Shown piece after piece: positions 8,767 to 20,809 of a DNA stretch of 21,562 nt. Where the stretch lies: positions 1 through 21,562 of the forward strand of contig KZ992679.1 of the NCBI GenBank assembly GCA_003614735.1, written 5' to 3'. The stretch's first letter is position 1; each line of letters opens with the position of its first letter. Below the pieces are notes generated by a model that did no database searches, was not told the origin of the DNA, and saw only the letters and a program-made list of their open reading frames with translations. Source of the stretch: Thamnocephalis sphaerospora. Lineage: Eukaryota > Zoopagomycota > Zoopagomycetes > Zoopagales > Sigmoideomycetaceae. Made by a program: the position numbers and the translations under genes.

Positions 8767-9811
8767 GGTAAGGAGACGCGGAGAAATAGATGAGTGGTTG
8801 ATGGTATTCAGGTCGTGGCGTCACTGACGCTAGAATCAATCAAAAGGCCGCGGTACTTATGCTGCCTTACGACGGTGCCATATGTAAGAGTTCAAGGTAA
8901 GCCGGAGGACATGCAACCGGTTGCGGACGACATGCATTGGCACATGCGCTTCAACATCATAGGACACCCAACAAAACGGAGCGTGCAATGAGACGCGCTA
9001 TTAGGCCTGTGGGTCAGGAAGGTCATCTAGCATGCACCTGATACGCACAAGCCCTTTTCTACAGGCTTACAGCAAACGGCTGTTGCGCTCGTGATGAAAA
9101 CATGAACGACCGCGCCAGCTGGGCAAACGGGCCTTATGCAGAAACGCGTGGAGTTCCTCGATTGGCATACGGTGTAGCAAGCGTGGCTGAGCAGGTGGTC
9201 GTACCAGGAAGATATACTGGCACACTGGCGCGGACGAGTACCGCGCAGGTGCTGATGCGCACACTACGCTGACGTTTGCTTGAGCATGCCAAGCTGGATG
9301 CATTGCGCATTGCAGCTGACCCGCAAACTAGTTTCGTGATTGCAGCAGATGCTAGCAGGCGGTGAGCACTCCCATTAAGCCATGTGAACACCGATACCTT
9401 TTGGCCACTTGACGGGAACCGGTGGCTCCGATGCATGACGGCAGCTGGGGATCTACCGCTTGTGCCAGTGCTATATTAGTATTGTGCACTCTTCGGCCAA
9501 CCAGGCTTTGCTTGCGGACTTGCTCCTGTGCAGTCCGTGCTGCCAATTGGGAGCAGCTTTACACGTTGTTGCATCGCCAGCGTTGCATAGGCGGATCCAA
9601 TTCGCGGCTATTTATGGGTGCTGTGACCAATCAACATCGACGAGCTTTACAACATAAACCATCTGCTCCGCTCGAACGCACCACCCTTACCTTTCCGCTC
9701 CCTTACCAGCCTTCTCCTTCTCATCCTTGTTAATCTTCAACCCGCCGCCCGGCCGTATACATTCATCTCGCCCACCGCAACTCATATACGCGCGTGTGCG
9801 TTTTTGCCAGC
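8767..9811. other. Divergent intergenic region, orphan secreted gene / prolyl hydroxylase
   Basis: About 1 kb with no supported gene. Short open frames on both strands (for example 9067-9436 minus and 9422-9733 plus) show no domain or protein-like pattern. The last 150 bp before the hydroxylase are rich in C and T on the plus strand, as often seen in fungal promoters and leaders. Confidence 0.5.
9627..9631 (+). promoter_or_regulatory. CCAAT box upstream of the prolyl hydroxylase gene
   Basis: GTGACCAATCAA lies about 185 bp upstream of the ATG at 9812. It fits the CCAAT site bound by HAP/NF-Y complexes. The assignment rests on motif and position only. Confidence 0.35.
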
Positions 9812-11005
9812 ATGTCGGAGCCTAGTAGCAAACTGCAGCCGCAGTACCAGCCTTATGTGCAAGAGCCCGCCAAGCGTGGCGGTGTCAGCACAACCACACT
9901 GGTGCTGCTGTTGGTATTCTCGTCTGTGCTGTCCTCTGCGCTGAGCCCGCTGGTGCAGCCCGCTTTGAAGAGCGTTGCCGAAGCCTACCTTGGACTGCCG
10001 CCGAATGTGGCCGGCCAGCAGCAGCAGCAGCAGCAGCAGCAGTACCAGCCGGTGCAGACGCAGGCACCAGTGGTCCCGTCTCCGGTTGTTCAAGCGCCTG
10101 CGGTGAACCTTGTGCAGCGCAGCCAGGTCGAACAGACAGCGTCCGGCGACCAGTGCAAGCACGGGTACAAGGTCTACATGATCAACCGTGACCCGATGAT
10201 TGTCTACCTCGAGGACTTTTTGCAGCCGGGTGAGGCGGAGCACATGATTTCCATTGCGAAGCCTAGGATGGAGCGGTCGCGTGTCGTTGGCGAGCAAAAG
10301 CACTCGGACACTCGTACTTCCTCCAGTGCGTACCTGGACAAGTCCATGGACTCTGTCGTTCGCTGCATTGAGCAGCGTGCTTCGCAGTTCTCCAACATTT
10401 CTGTGGAGGCCACCGAGTCGCTTCAGGTTGTCTGGTACACCAAGGGTCAGGAGTTCAGGCCGCACCACGACTATCTGATGCGCAAGGATCTCAAGCACGA
10501 TCACTGGTCTCGCCACGGTCAGCGTTATGTAACCATTCTTGTTTATCTGAACGAGCCGACCAAGGGCGGTAGCACTCTCTTTAGCACGCTTGGTATTGAT
10601 ATCAAGCCCAAGAAGAATGACGCCATCTTCTGGTACAACGTAGGCCTCAACGAGCTGGAGGATATCCGCACCATGCACGGCGGTAGCCCAGTCGAAGAGG
10701 GAGAAAAGTATGCCATCAACATTTGGCAGCGCAAGATGCTTCCGGATCTTGGCCCGTACATTATGGGAGCACAGGAGCAGCAGCAGTCGCCGCCTAATGA
10801 GCCGCCTAAATATGGCGAGGCACAGCCAGCTGTCGAGCAGCAACAACAGCAGCCGCCACAGCAGCAGCAGCAGCAGCAGCAGCAGCAAGAGCAAGAGCAA
10901 AAGGAGAAACGCGATGAGCATATCCAAGAGCCTCAAGTGGAGGAAGAAGAGGTAGAAGGCGAGTATGACGAGGATGATGTGATCATCGAGTACGACGACG
11001 AGTAG
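9812..11005 (+). CDS. Membrane-anchored prolyl 4-hydroxylase with polyglutamine tracts
   Basis: A 397-residue intronless 2-oxoglutarate/Fe(II) dioxygenase of the prolyl 4-hydroxylase alpha-subunit type. Such enzymes hydroxylate proline in secretory proteins in the ER. One N-terminal apolar helix (about 27-48) follows a KRGG charge, suggesting a type II anchor with a luminal enzyme. The catalytic part is about 115-315. The iron site is H218-x-D220 in FRPHHDYL, with distal H289 in TMHGG; K299 in EGEKYAINIW would bind 2-oxoglutarate. GGSTLFSTLG is also typical. Nine glutamines lie at about 69-77 and ten near 350-359. The C-terminus is very acidic (EEEEVEGEYDEDD) and ends YDDE. No peptide-binding domain of animal collagen hydroxylases is seen, so it resembles the short plant/algal type. 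I chose the ATG at 9812; an upstream GTG at 9794 is unlikely. Confidence 0.9.
   Translation: MSEPSSKLQPQYQPYVQEPAKRGGVSTTTLVLLLVFSSVLSSALSPLVQPALKSVAEAYLGLPPNVAGQQQQQQQQQYQPVQTQAPVVPSPVVQAPAVNLVQRSQVEQTASGDQCKHGYKVYMINRDPMIVYLEDFLQPGEAEHMISIAKPRMERSRVVGEQKHSDTRTSSSAYLDKSMDSVVRCIEQRASQFSNISVEATESLQVVWYTKGQEFRPHHDYLMRKDLKHDHWSRHGQRYVTILVYLNEPTKGGSTLFSTLGIDIKPKKNDAIFWYNVGLNELEDIRTMHGGSPVEEGEKYAINIWQRKMLPDLGPYIMGAQEQQQSPPNEPPKYGEAQPAVEQQQQQPPQQQQQQQQQQEQEQKEKRDEHIQEPQVEEEEVEGEYDEDDVIIEYDDE
10016..10042 (+). repeat. (CAG)9 tract encoding polyglutamine
   Basis: Nine uninterrupted CAG codons in the linker between the membrane helix and the catalytic domain of the prolyl hydroxylase. Confidence 0.97.
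10859..10885 (+). repeat. (CAG)9 tract in the C-terminal tail
   Basis: Nine uninterrupted CAG codons followed by CAA, within a longer Gln/Pro/Glu-rich segment after the catalytic domain. Like the first tract, it is a pure triplet run that may vary in length between strains. Confidence 0.97.
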
Positions 11006-11449
11006 ACCGGTCTTTGTTATTCGTCCCGTGTCTTCCTGGCCATGTTAGTGTATGCTCTGTTTATTGCTACTGGGCTATCTTTTCTGTTGTCGAAATACAC
11101 ATATTGCAGATCCAATGGTCACAGTCGTTCCATTTACGTGTCGCAATGACAGCGTATAAACTACGTGAGGTGTGGCTGGGTTTAAAGCACGGCAAAAGGC
11201 AGGAAAAACATAATAATGAAGAGCGGGTGAAGAAGAAATGAAAGTGGACAAGGCGGGCGTAGAACGAACAGCACAACTATGGTGGCTAGAAGCGTGCAAG
11301 CACGCCAAAACGACATTGGACCAGCGGGAACGACGACGGGCTGTGAAGAGAGCGTAGGCTGACGATGTTTTTCGTGCAAATCTATGGCGACTCTCGCGCT
11401 GAGATGAGACGTGTCGGTGCCGTGGCTGACCTTGTCGGGGCGGTCGATC
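11006..11449. other. Convergent 3' region, prolyl hydroxylase / kinesin-5
   Basis: The 444 bp between two convergent stop codons should hold both 3' untranslated regions. I see no perfect AATAAA in the expected place on either strand and no further gene. Confidence 0.5.
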
Positions 11450-14400
11450 TTATGCTGTGTCGTCACGAAAATTATCCAAACTCTGCAGTGGATTCGTGGA
11501 TCGGGATGTGCGCGTGCTCGGGCCAGCGATCTTGCTAGCTTGACGGCGAGGAAAGCGCGATAGCCGCGTGTTTGGGTCAGGCAGTCGTCCGGCCGCTGGC
11601 CTAGCCTGACTTTCCTTGACTGTGTTGCTGGAGACAGCCTGTGCACGACGACGGCGCATGCTTGATACCGAGCGCAGAGGAGAAATGTCCATGACATCTC
11701 CGGCCAAGTCGGATCCACCGTTGGCATCAGCACTATCGCCGCCAATGGTCAGATCAACGGGTGGCAGGCGAGCACGCGTTGGCGATGGGCGACGGCGCCG
11801 TTTTGTGGCCGGCTGGCATGCAGCGAGCTCCGAGGCTACCGCACTATCACTGCTGCCAATCGAGGCAGCGCCATCCGCAGGACTGGACACCATTGGGCTT
11901 TCATCGCCAAAGTCGGCTACCGGTAGAGACGCCACCGAGGCGCCGAGCCCAGCTTCGTCTGCAGTCGCGTAATCCTCAATATCCTCGCCAGCCTCCTCAT
12001 CATGAATGGTAGCCAGCTGTGCCTTGCCGGTCTCCCGGAACTCGCGCAGGATTTCTGCATGCGAGCGGGTGAGCTTCCACCGACGCGGGAAACGATACTC
12101 TCGGCGCGCCGGCGTTTGTCCGGTTGGCACGTCTTTCTGTTGAATGCAAGCTTACACGTGAATAGGGCGCAAGCAACAATAACGCTGTGCAACAACGTAC
12201 CTGTATGCCGGATTCAACCGCGTCGATAACATCGCTGCGCGTTTGCTCCAGCCTTTCACACACATTTCTAGCGTGTGTCTCGATCATTTCGTTGGATTGG
12301 CTCAGCTATGGACGCGGTAGATATTAGCATATTATCATTGAACAGCTGTGGCGCGTAAAAATATGCTTACTGCGTCGTCAACGGTGCTCTGGTAGGTTGC
12401 TACAGCCTGTTGCATAGTTGTAAATTCACGCTTCAGCATACCATGATTGGCAGTAGCCTGTTGCGACATGGCGTCGACAGTAGAGTTTTGCGCCTGCTGG
12501 AATAGGTCGATCTGCGTGGTGACTAGAGAGACCGCGGGCGGTAAGTATGTGGACGAGGCAACACGCGCAAAGCAGCGCAGATACACGGTCCTACCATTGT
12601 TTGATAAATGTTCCAATGTCGAGGCCGCCTCGTCTACCAGCTGCAGCTGAGCCTGAATGGCATCGGCCGATGTGGCTTCGGCCTGCACATTTGCCCGCTG
12701 AATGCGCGCCACCGCTTCGCCCACGCGCTGTCCAGTAGTCTGTGTCTCATTGACAACATCTGCCACGTTTTCATGCAACAGCAGCAGGCCAGCGTTTGCG
12801 CTTTCCTTTGTCGCGGAGACAGCGATTGCTTGTTGCTCAACCAGGCCAGACAAATTCTTGGAGGCCTGCTTCATGGTGGCGTGCATGTTGGTGACAGTGT
12901 CGTGCAGTTTTTGGTGACGCTGGTCGTCAAACTCAGTAACAAGGCGGGATATGCCGGATAGCAACTCGTTCTTAGCGCGCAGCGACTTTTCACGCTCCTC
13001 TTGCAGGGCAGCCTCCATCTGCACCGCATACTGCTCGAATTGCTTGCGCTACATGGTGACACGGTGCCGACAATTTGGCGCCATTAGCTGGGCACATCGA
13101 TGGTGGGCATGGCGCATGTATCTACCTCGGCCTCGGCCGCCTGTGCAAAGGCTTGAGCGGCTGATGTCAGTGCTGCATTCTGCGATTCGACGATACGCTC
13201 CATGGATGTGAACATGCTCGTAACATGCTGAGTCAATGTGGTGTGCATGCTCTTGCACTAGCCAGCAGGCGCTTAGGATCAGTCTTTGGCGTGGTCCTGA
13301 CCGCTGCGCATCGTCGCCAGCACGCACCTCCTCTTGGAGTCCAGTTACTTGCTCAGCAATCTGTGCAAAAAAGGCGCTTTCTGCATCGCGCGACGCTTCG
13401 GCCTTTTGCAAAGCTTGCTGTCGAAGCTCGACACGCACCGACTGCACCGACTGGGCAAAGGTGGACATTGTGGCGGCATGGTCGCTGCTCTGCCCTTTTA
13501 GCTGTGTCTGCGATAGAGTCAGCTGTTCTAGCTGCTTGTCGACAAACTGCATCATCTCTTCCAGCTCCTATACACCGGCGGCGCAAAACAAAGACTATAG
13601 TTAGTCTGACGCGAATAATGGTCGCACTGCATTTACAGTGTTTCCTATACCACCACGACACTATTGGATGGCATACCTCATTGCGGCGCTGCGAGAATGC
13701 TGCGGTGCTGGAGCTCAGCGAGTTGGCGTGATCCAGCTGTGTGCGGCGCGAATATGCTACCAGCGACTCAATCTCAGACATGCGTTCGCGCAGTCCGCTG
13801 GAAAGTTCTTCAACCACAAGCAGATTGCGCTCCTCCACGCTACTCTTGCGCTCGATCTTCGAATGCAGCTTTTGCACATCGTCCACAGTAGTGCGCAGCG
13901 TGCCGACCATCCCTGTTGCTATATTGTCCAGACGACGTTCGGTGGCTGTGTGGGCCTCGGTAAGCACCTCCTGCTCGGCCAGGCTCTGCTTGGTGTAGCG
14001 TAGATCCAATTCGGTGCGTTCCAGCGTCTCTGTTTTCTCCTCGAGTTCTCGTTGCGTGGCCACAACAGTAGCTCTGGATTCCTCAAGCATTGCGACAAGC
14101 TGATCACGACGTTCTTCCACCTGTTGCTTGGCTGTCTCGAGCGTCTCAATCATACGGCGCAGCTCGATAGACTCTTCGCGCCGACTATTGCTCTCTGCCA
14201 TCAACTGCTGGTGCACGTCTGGTGCCAGGTACACGCCGTGTCGCTCGCGCGTCAGCTGCAAATCTTCCTTGAGTTGCTTGATGATAACTTCGTATTCCTT
14301 GATCAGCATTGCCTTGGTCATTCGCTGGTTCACCTCTGGCTTATTGCGGATGTTCTTGGCCCGACTGGCGTAGTCCAGCGTGCTCAGTGTCTCCTCCACA

Positions 14401-15665
14401 CTGCCCTTGGCTGGCGACACCGTCGCAATGATGCATGTCTTGGTGCGACCGCCAAGAGAGTCTTGCAGTAGACGTGTCAGCTTGGACTCGCTGTGGCCCA
14501 TGAGTCGCAGCTGGCGATAAGTACGGAGCGTGTTTGCCACATGCAGCGCATCTACCTACCGGTACGGAATATGCGGCGACTTGTCGACAAGGGCATTGAT
14601 CACACGACCAAGCGTCAACAAACTCTGGTTGATCATGCCGGCTTCACGCGCTCGCTTGTTTTCCGCGCCAGAGCGGCCAATACTTTCGGATCCTGCCAGG
14701 TCCACCAGATTCAGCTTACCGACTTTGAGCAGATCCTCGCCATCAGATGACGCCTCCTTGATATGCACTGTCACGGAAAAGATGGCGTGCGAGCGCGACG
14801 AGTTTTCGTTGCATTTGGTTGCGGCTACCTTGCGCTTATTGGAACCTTGGCGCAGCCAGTGGATACCATCACGCGCCGAGCCGACCAGCACCTCCTCAAG
14901 ACCCTCGATGACAACGCGACGACGCGCCGAGGCATCCTCAAAAATACGCAATTTGCGGTCGTCATGCACTGGCGATAGTAGATCGCGCAGCTCTTCGTTG
15001 TAGAGCTCGCTGTACGACAGCCGTACCGAGTATTCAGAGGTGTCAGACTCGAGAACGTCAAACAAGCGCTGTAGAGTGCGTGGAATAATGCCTGCGTGGT
15101 AGCCTTCCAGGTCGTCCAAGTCGCCTTCCATAGTATAGCTATGGTTTGCACGATAACAGCAGCATTAGCATCGAATCTCTGCGGTTTAGATAGCCTGCAG
15201 GCACCGTTGCCTCTGGAGACGTACGTTTTGCCAGTGCCGGTCTGACCGTAGGCAAAGATGGTACAGTTGTAGCCATTGAGCACTTCTTGCAGGATGGGCG
15301 CAACGACGTCGTCGTAGACTGTTTCTTGCGTGGCGTCGGGACCAAACACCCGGTCAAAGGTGAATGTCCGCTTGGTGGCTGCCTGCACCTTGACTTCGCG
15401 GCCGGTAACGCAGGGCGTGATGACGGCTAGCGGCTGATTCTCGCGCTGTTCGCGGTCATTGCGGCCACTTTGCGTGCGCGCTGGTCGTCAGTATGCCTGC
15501 CTGCCTGTACGCATGCTGCGCTCGTTCTTCGCGCGCTTACCGGCAGCGGACAACCACCTGGATTTTGGTCTCCTTAGCATTGGCCTGATGCTTGTTGCGG
15601 TAGACTGGCCCGTCGACGGGCGTTATGCGACCGCTCATAGGTATAGGTGTTGCTGCACTGGCCAT
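11450..15665 (-). CDS. bimC: Kinesin-5 (BimC/Cut7/Eg5 family) spindle motor
   Basis: Kinesin-5 is a tetrameric plus-end motor that slides spindle microtubules apart in mitosis. Ten exons join in phase: 15665-15541, 15467-15225, 15138-14560, 14490-13677, 13567-13328, 13257-13126, 13048-12595, 12522-12371, 12305-12201 and 12136-11450, giving 1176 residues, normal for fungi. The N-terminal motor shows P-loop GQTGTGKT (116-123), switch I NENSSRSH, switch II DLAGSES and [13 protein letters not shown] coiled-coil stalk rich in Gln, Glu and Ala follows. The tail has a BimC box, [13 protein letters not shown]; its Thr-Pro (T956) matches the Cdk1 site of the family. The last 200 residues are Ser/Arg-rich with basic nuclear-signal-like clusters. 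The 72-nt intron at 12594-12523 is open in frame and so less certain; the other eight are forced by frame. Confidence 0.95.
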
Positions 15666-15864
15666 GGACTGGTTGGCGCGTGCGCTGAACCGCTAGTCTG
15701 TGGACGCTGCTTTGCGATCTGTAAACTCTGCGTACTCGCTCAACTAAACACGAGAACGGTTGATGGCCGGTGCAATGTGCCAGAACAGTCAGAACCGGCA
15801 GGCTTATGGTGAGGACAAGGCGCGCAGTAGAATGGAGGGCGTTTTGGCAGCCGACAAACCCGAC

Positions 15865-15870
15865 ACGCGT
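15865..15870. promoter_or_regulatory. ACGCGT (MluI cell-cycle box-like) upstream of kinesin-5
   Basis: A perfect ACGCGT palindrome about 200 bp upstream of the kinesin-5 ATG. In ascomycete yeasts this motif binds MBF and drives late-G1/S genes. The word also occurs elsewhere in this GC-rich window (17247-17252), so it may be chance. Confidence 0.3.
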
Positions 15871-15890
15871 TTGTCAAAACAAACCACGTC

Positions 15891-15898
15891 TCACGTGA
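15891..15898. promoter_or_regulatory. TCACGTGA palindrome (E-box)
   Basis: A perfect 8-bp palindrome containing CACGTG, a bHLH-type site, about 230 bp upstream of the kinesin-5 start. A related CACGTGATT lies in the next promoter at 17194-17202. Confidence 0.35.
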
Positions 15899-16064
15899 TT
15901 AGCTGCCATCGTAGTAGTCTATGCTGCTCCGTCGCCTTGAAGAGCAGTGGCGATACAGCGCAGCCACTACGCTACCCTGGTGCCCAGCCATCGGTGCTCT
16001 ACCGGTGCATTAGCAAACTTTGTTACGGTGGCTGGGCCGGCAGTGACCTGCGACGACCTCTTGC

Positions 16065-16070
16065 TTTATT
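16065..16070 (-). terminator. Polyadenylation signal AATAAA of SEN34
   Basis: The minus strand reads GTCAATAAAGC about 30 nt after the SEN34 TAA, an ideal distance for cleavage and polyadenylation. Confidence 0.65.
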
Positions 16071-16097
16071 GACTATCGTCGCTAAATGTATGCACGG

Positions 16098-17150
16098 TTA
16101 CCAGCCGGCCCATTCAATGCGTAAATACGTGATCCGCAGCGTGTGATCTGTAGGATTGGCCACTGCCACGTTACCATTGCCAGCTTCTTTGTCCGTTTCA
16201 TCGGCAGCCGTGGCAACAAGACGTGCTTTGCGCACCGCAGTGCCCAGACGGCCAAGTCCAACCAGCTGCGTAAAAGTGAGCTGATCGCTTGGTGCACACA
16301 CGCTTACCACATAAGTGGAGTGACACTGACGTGGATCATCTAGCCAGACAAGAGAGTGCATTAGCAAATGTTGACATCGTCGCTATCACTCATTAGCCTT
16401 CTACCTGTGTATGCCAAGTAGTCGCCGCCAAACTTGAGTCCACTGCCTAGCCACCATCCACGGCGCCAGAGGTCGTGGTAGACGCGAAGACGCCGCCGCT
16501 CTGCTGCCGTGCGTGGAAACAGCCAGACGCCTGCGCTACGGGCCGACGCCAGTGTATCAAAAGCTGTCTCGTTTAGCGTCTCGCTGTGCCAGGGCGCGTC
16601 TGCTGGCACTGCCGTTGGCAGGTGCACGGTGACCGACTTTGCCGGCGGCTTGGCCGCTGCGACTGCTTTACCGACTGCGCTGTCCTGTTCATCCACCGGC
16701 GTAGATGGCCTCTCTACCTGTTGCGGGTCGATACGCGCGAGATGCTGCGCCGTCAACGCTGTTCTCTCTGCCCGCACTGCTGTGTCGCGCGCCTCCTCTT
16801 CTTCGACACGCTGGCGCTGGTACGCCGCTAGCTCGGCGTCGGTGGCAGCCCGATAGGCGCGTGTTTCGTCTACTAATCGCACCACTCCCAGTGCCAGCAG
16901 CAGCGTCACTTCCTCCGGGAGCAGCGCCAGCGGCAGTCCATGCAGGATATTCTGTAGCGGCTGACGCGGCAGCGACTCTACCAGCGTGCCGGTGATACGA
17001 TATTCATCGCGCAGTTGCACCAAGTCTACGCCACCAACGTCAGCTCATTCTCCAGCACTAGCACGGCCCGCTCGGCTGCTGTCTCGCACCGTCCGTCTGC
17101 CAGACCAGCGCGTCTTCGCCAAGGACATGAACGCGAATGCGCGAAGGCAT
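16098..17150 (-). CDS. SEN34: tRNA-splicing endonuclease catalytic subunit Sen34
   Basis: Sen34 cuts the 3' splice site of intron-containing pre-tRNAs within the Sen2-Sen15-Sen34-Sen54 complex. Three exons: 17150-17090, 17025-16405 and 16339-16098, with introns of 64 and 65 nt (branch sites CTGAC and CTAAT), giving 307 residues. The N-terminal lobe has VLGEDALVWQTD, then LVESLPRQPLQN and GLPLALLPEEV. The middle is a charged linker. The C-terminal nuclease fold shows WRRGWWLGSGLKFGGDYLAY, HSTYVVSV, GRLGTAVRKAR and LRIEWAGW. The catalytic triad reads as Y226, H234 and K265. The first exon of 20 codons (MPSRIRVHVLG) was recovered by matching the family N-terminus. It faces PEX11 across a 241-bp divergent promoter. 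Confidence 0.94.
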
Positions 17151-17391
17151 ACTCGGCCAGAAAGAGGTGCATACAGGCCGCCCTCAGTCTACCCACGTGA
17201 TTGCCACCGTGCATCCGATCTCACCCGCACGATTACCTACGACGCAACGCGTACCACCCAGCGGCTAGTTCGGCAAACTAGCGCCGTGGCTGGTCGCGTC
17301 GGCTGAGTCGCCCATCACGACCGTTTTCTTCTCATTTCCTGTATCCACATTACGCCCGGCACCAACTGCACCTCCACTGCCACTGTTCGCC
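17151..17391. promoter_or_regulatory. Divergent SEN34-PEX11 promoter
   Basis: Only 241 bp separate the two start codons, so both promoters share this stretch. It contains CACGTG at 17194-17199 and ACGCGT at 17247-17252. The last 70 bp before PEX11 are C/T-rich. No TATA box was seen. Confidence 0.6.
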
Positions 17392-18380
17392 ATGTCTGCC
17401 AAGGGTCTCGGTATTGACAACCACCTGCGCTATGCCGCCACGACCATGGGTCGTGACAAGGTCTATCGCCTGGTGCAGTACTTTGCCCGCTTCCTGGGCT
17501 ACTATCTAGCTCAGCGCGAGGGCTACGATAAGCAGACAGTACAGCGTCTGGCCAACCTCAAGTCGTCGCTGGGTCTGGCACGCAAGCGTACGTGGCTGTG
17601 CAGCCGCAAGTGCTGGCCAGGGAGCGACCGCCTATGCTAACCTTGCGTTGTACATAGTCATGCGTATCGGCAAGCCTATCGAGCATCTGCAGACGCTGGT
17701 CAAGTCGTTTGGCATTCACGACGATGTGCTGCGCGTGCTCGCAGTGGGCCGATCTGCCTCGCTGGGCGTCTACCTGTTCTTTGATATGCTGCAATGGGTG
17801 GGTAGCGCACCTGGAGACGCATTTGCGGTGGTTTCAGCTAACTTTCTGCAACGCAGGTTCACGGCGCAGGCGTCTACAAGTTCCAGGATATCCGCGCCAT
17901 CTCCCAGAAGGCTGCGCGCTTCTGGATGATTGGCCTGGCGCTCAACCTAAATGCCGGCCTGTACCGCGCACGGAACAATACGCTGCGCCTTGCCGTTGCG
18001 CAGCGGGCAGTGCGGGCACAGGGCGGCGCCAGCGCAGCCTCTGATGATACTCGCAATGAGCTGCGTGCAGCGCGCAAGTACGTGCACACTGTCACCGAAA
18101 CCTAGCGAATGCGATACACGGTTTCTGACGCTGTTTACAGGGAGTTTGCGGCTACCAAGCGCCAGCTGCTGCAGGATAGCCTGGACATTCTGATCCCGTC
18201 GACGACGCTCGGCTACACTGGTCTCAGCGAGGGTCAGGTTGGCCTGGCCGGGTACGTTGCCTTTGCGCCGACGGAGCGATACCAGTACGCTGACCCGCCA
18301 CGTCGTCCTGTTGCTACGACAGTACCATTACCTCGGTCATGGGCGTTCAGTCGCAGTGGAACAAGGTCTGCACCAAGTAA
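17392..18380 (+). CDS. PEX11: Peroxisomal membrane protein PEX11
   Basis: PEX11 bends and elongates the peroxisomal membrane before division. Five exons: 17392-17587, 17658-17797, 17857-18077, 18141-18251 and 18323-18380. Introns are 59-71 nt and the first two have clear CTAAC branch sites. The product has 241 residues, the usual length. Family marks are the N-terminal KVYRLVQYFARFLGYYL (the amphipathic helix region), LKSSLGLARKLMRIGKPIEHL, the central LFFDMLQW, GVYKFQDIRAISQKAARFW, and the C-terminal GLSEGQVGLAGTITSVMGV with basic end NKVCTK. Every junction is fixed by family sequence on both sides. Confidence 0.94.
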
Positions 18381-18500
18381 ATATCGCGTCCACTGGCGTG
18401 CGCACGGCCCACAGCAGCGGCTTTTCCGTGTCACGCGCCCTACCGCGTCGCTGAAGCCTGCAGGCCTGCCCATAGCCAGGCCGCACTAGCACGCCTATGC

Positions 18501-18506
18501 AATAAA
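18501..18506 (+). terminator. Polyadenylation signal AATAAA of PEX11
   Basis: ATGCAATAAACC lies about 120 nt after the PEX11 stop codon. Confidence 0.6.
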
Positions 18507-20410
<1,904 letters not shown>

Positions 20411-20809
20411 ACGACGCGAGCCACGCCGGCGCTTGCAAGAATGCTGGCGCTGGTCTATCGCCGCCGACAACGGCTGCAGTGGCTAAGCATTGTCCGCCGT
20501 CGTCTCCCATCTCCCCAAGCCACATGCGCCACGGTATCTTTGCGGTGGCACTTGGAGATGTTGGTCAGGAAGAGGCGATGGCAGCTGCAGCCGCTGTCGA
20601 CATGAGCGCCGTCGTCATGCTGGCCTGCCTTACCATCCTCTTTGCTATTCTCCTATTGTGTAATACACTGTGCTCAACTTGACAGTTTTGGCCGAGTGAC
20701 GATGGCGCCGCTCCGTGGTCACCCGCTCCGCCTCCGTTTGCCTCTTTACAATCCGCGTCTACTCCTGCTGCCGCATCCACGCCCACGTACCTGCCCACAC
20801 GCAATCACC
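20411..20809. other. WDR5 3' region and ATP18 promoter
   Basis: 399 bp without a gene I can support. A plus frame at 20524-20682 would encode 52 residues: an Ala-rich start, then one strongly apolar helix (LACLTILFAILLLCN). It has no recognised family and could be chance. The 100 bp before ATP18 are C/T-rich. Confidence 0.45.

Larger units (their letters stand above)
15666..16097. other. Kinesin-5 promoter region and 3' end of SEN34
   Basis: 432 bp between kinesin-5 and the SEN34 stop, both on the minus strand. It holds the SEN34 polyadenylation signal, an ACGCGT site and a CACGTG site, listed separately. No gene was seen. Confidence 0.5.

Noticed and set aside
9067-9733. Several 64-103 codon frames on both strands upstream of the prolyl hydroxylase
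   Set aside because: They overlap each other, show no signal peptide, domain or splice-linked partner, and lie in a probable promoter region.
9782-10936. 384-codon minus-strand open frame opposite the prolyl hydroxylase
   Set aside because: It is the mirror of a verified enzyme gene. Its long leucine runs are simply the complement of the CAG tracts, and no domain is seen.
11616-12012. Plus-strand frames opposite the kinesin-5 tail
   Set aside because: Mirror frames of a GC-rich coding exon. The minus strand carries the BimC box.
16509-16995. Plus-strand frames opposite SEN34
   Set aside because: The minus strand encodes a complete Sen34 with its catalytic triad, so these are shadows.
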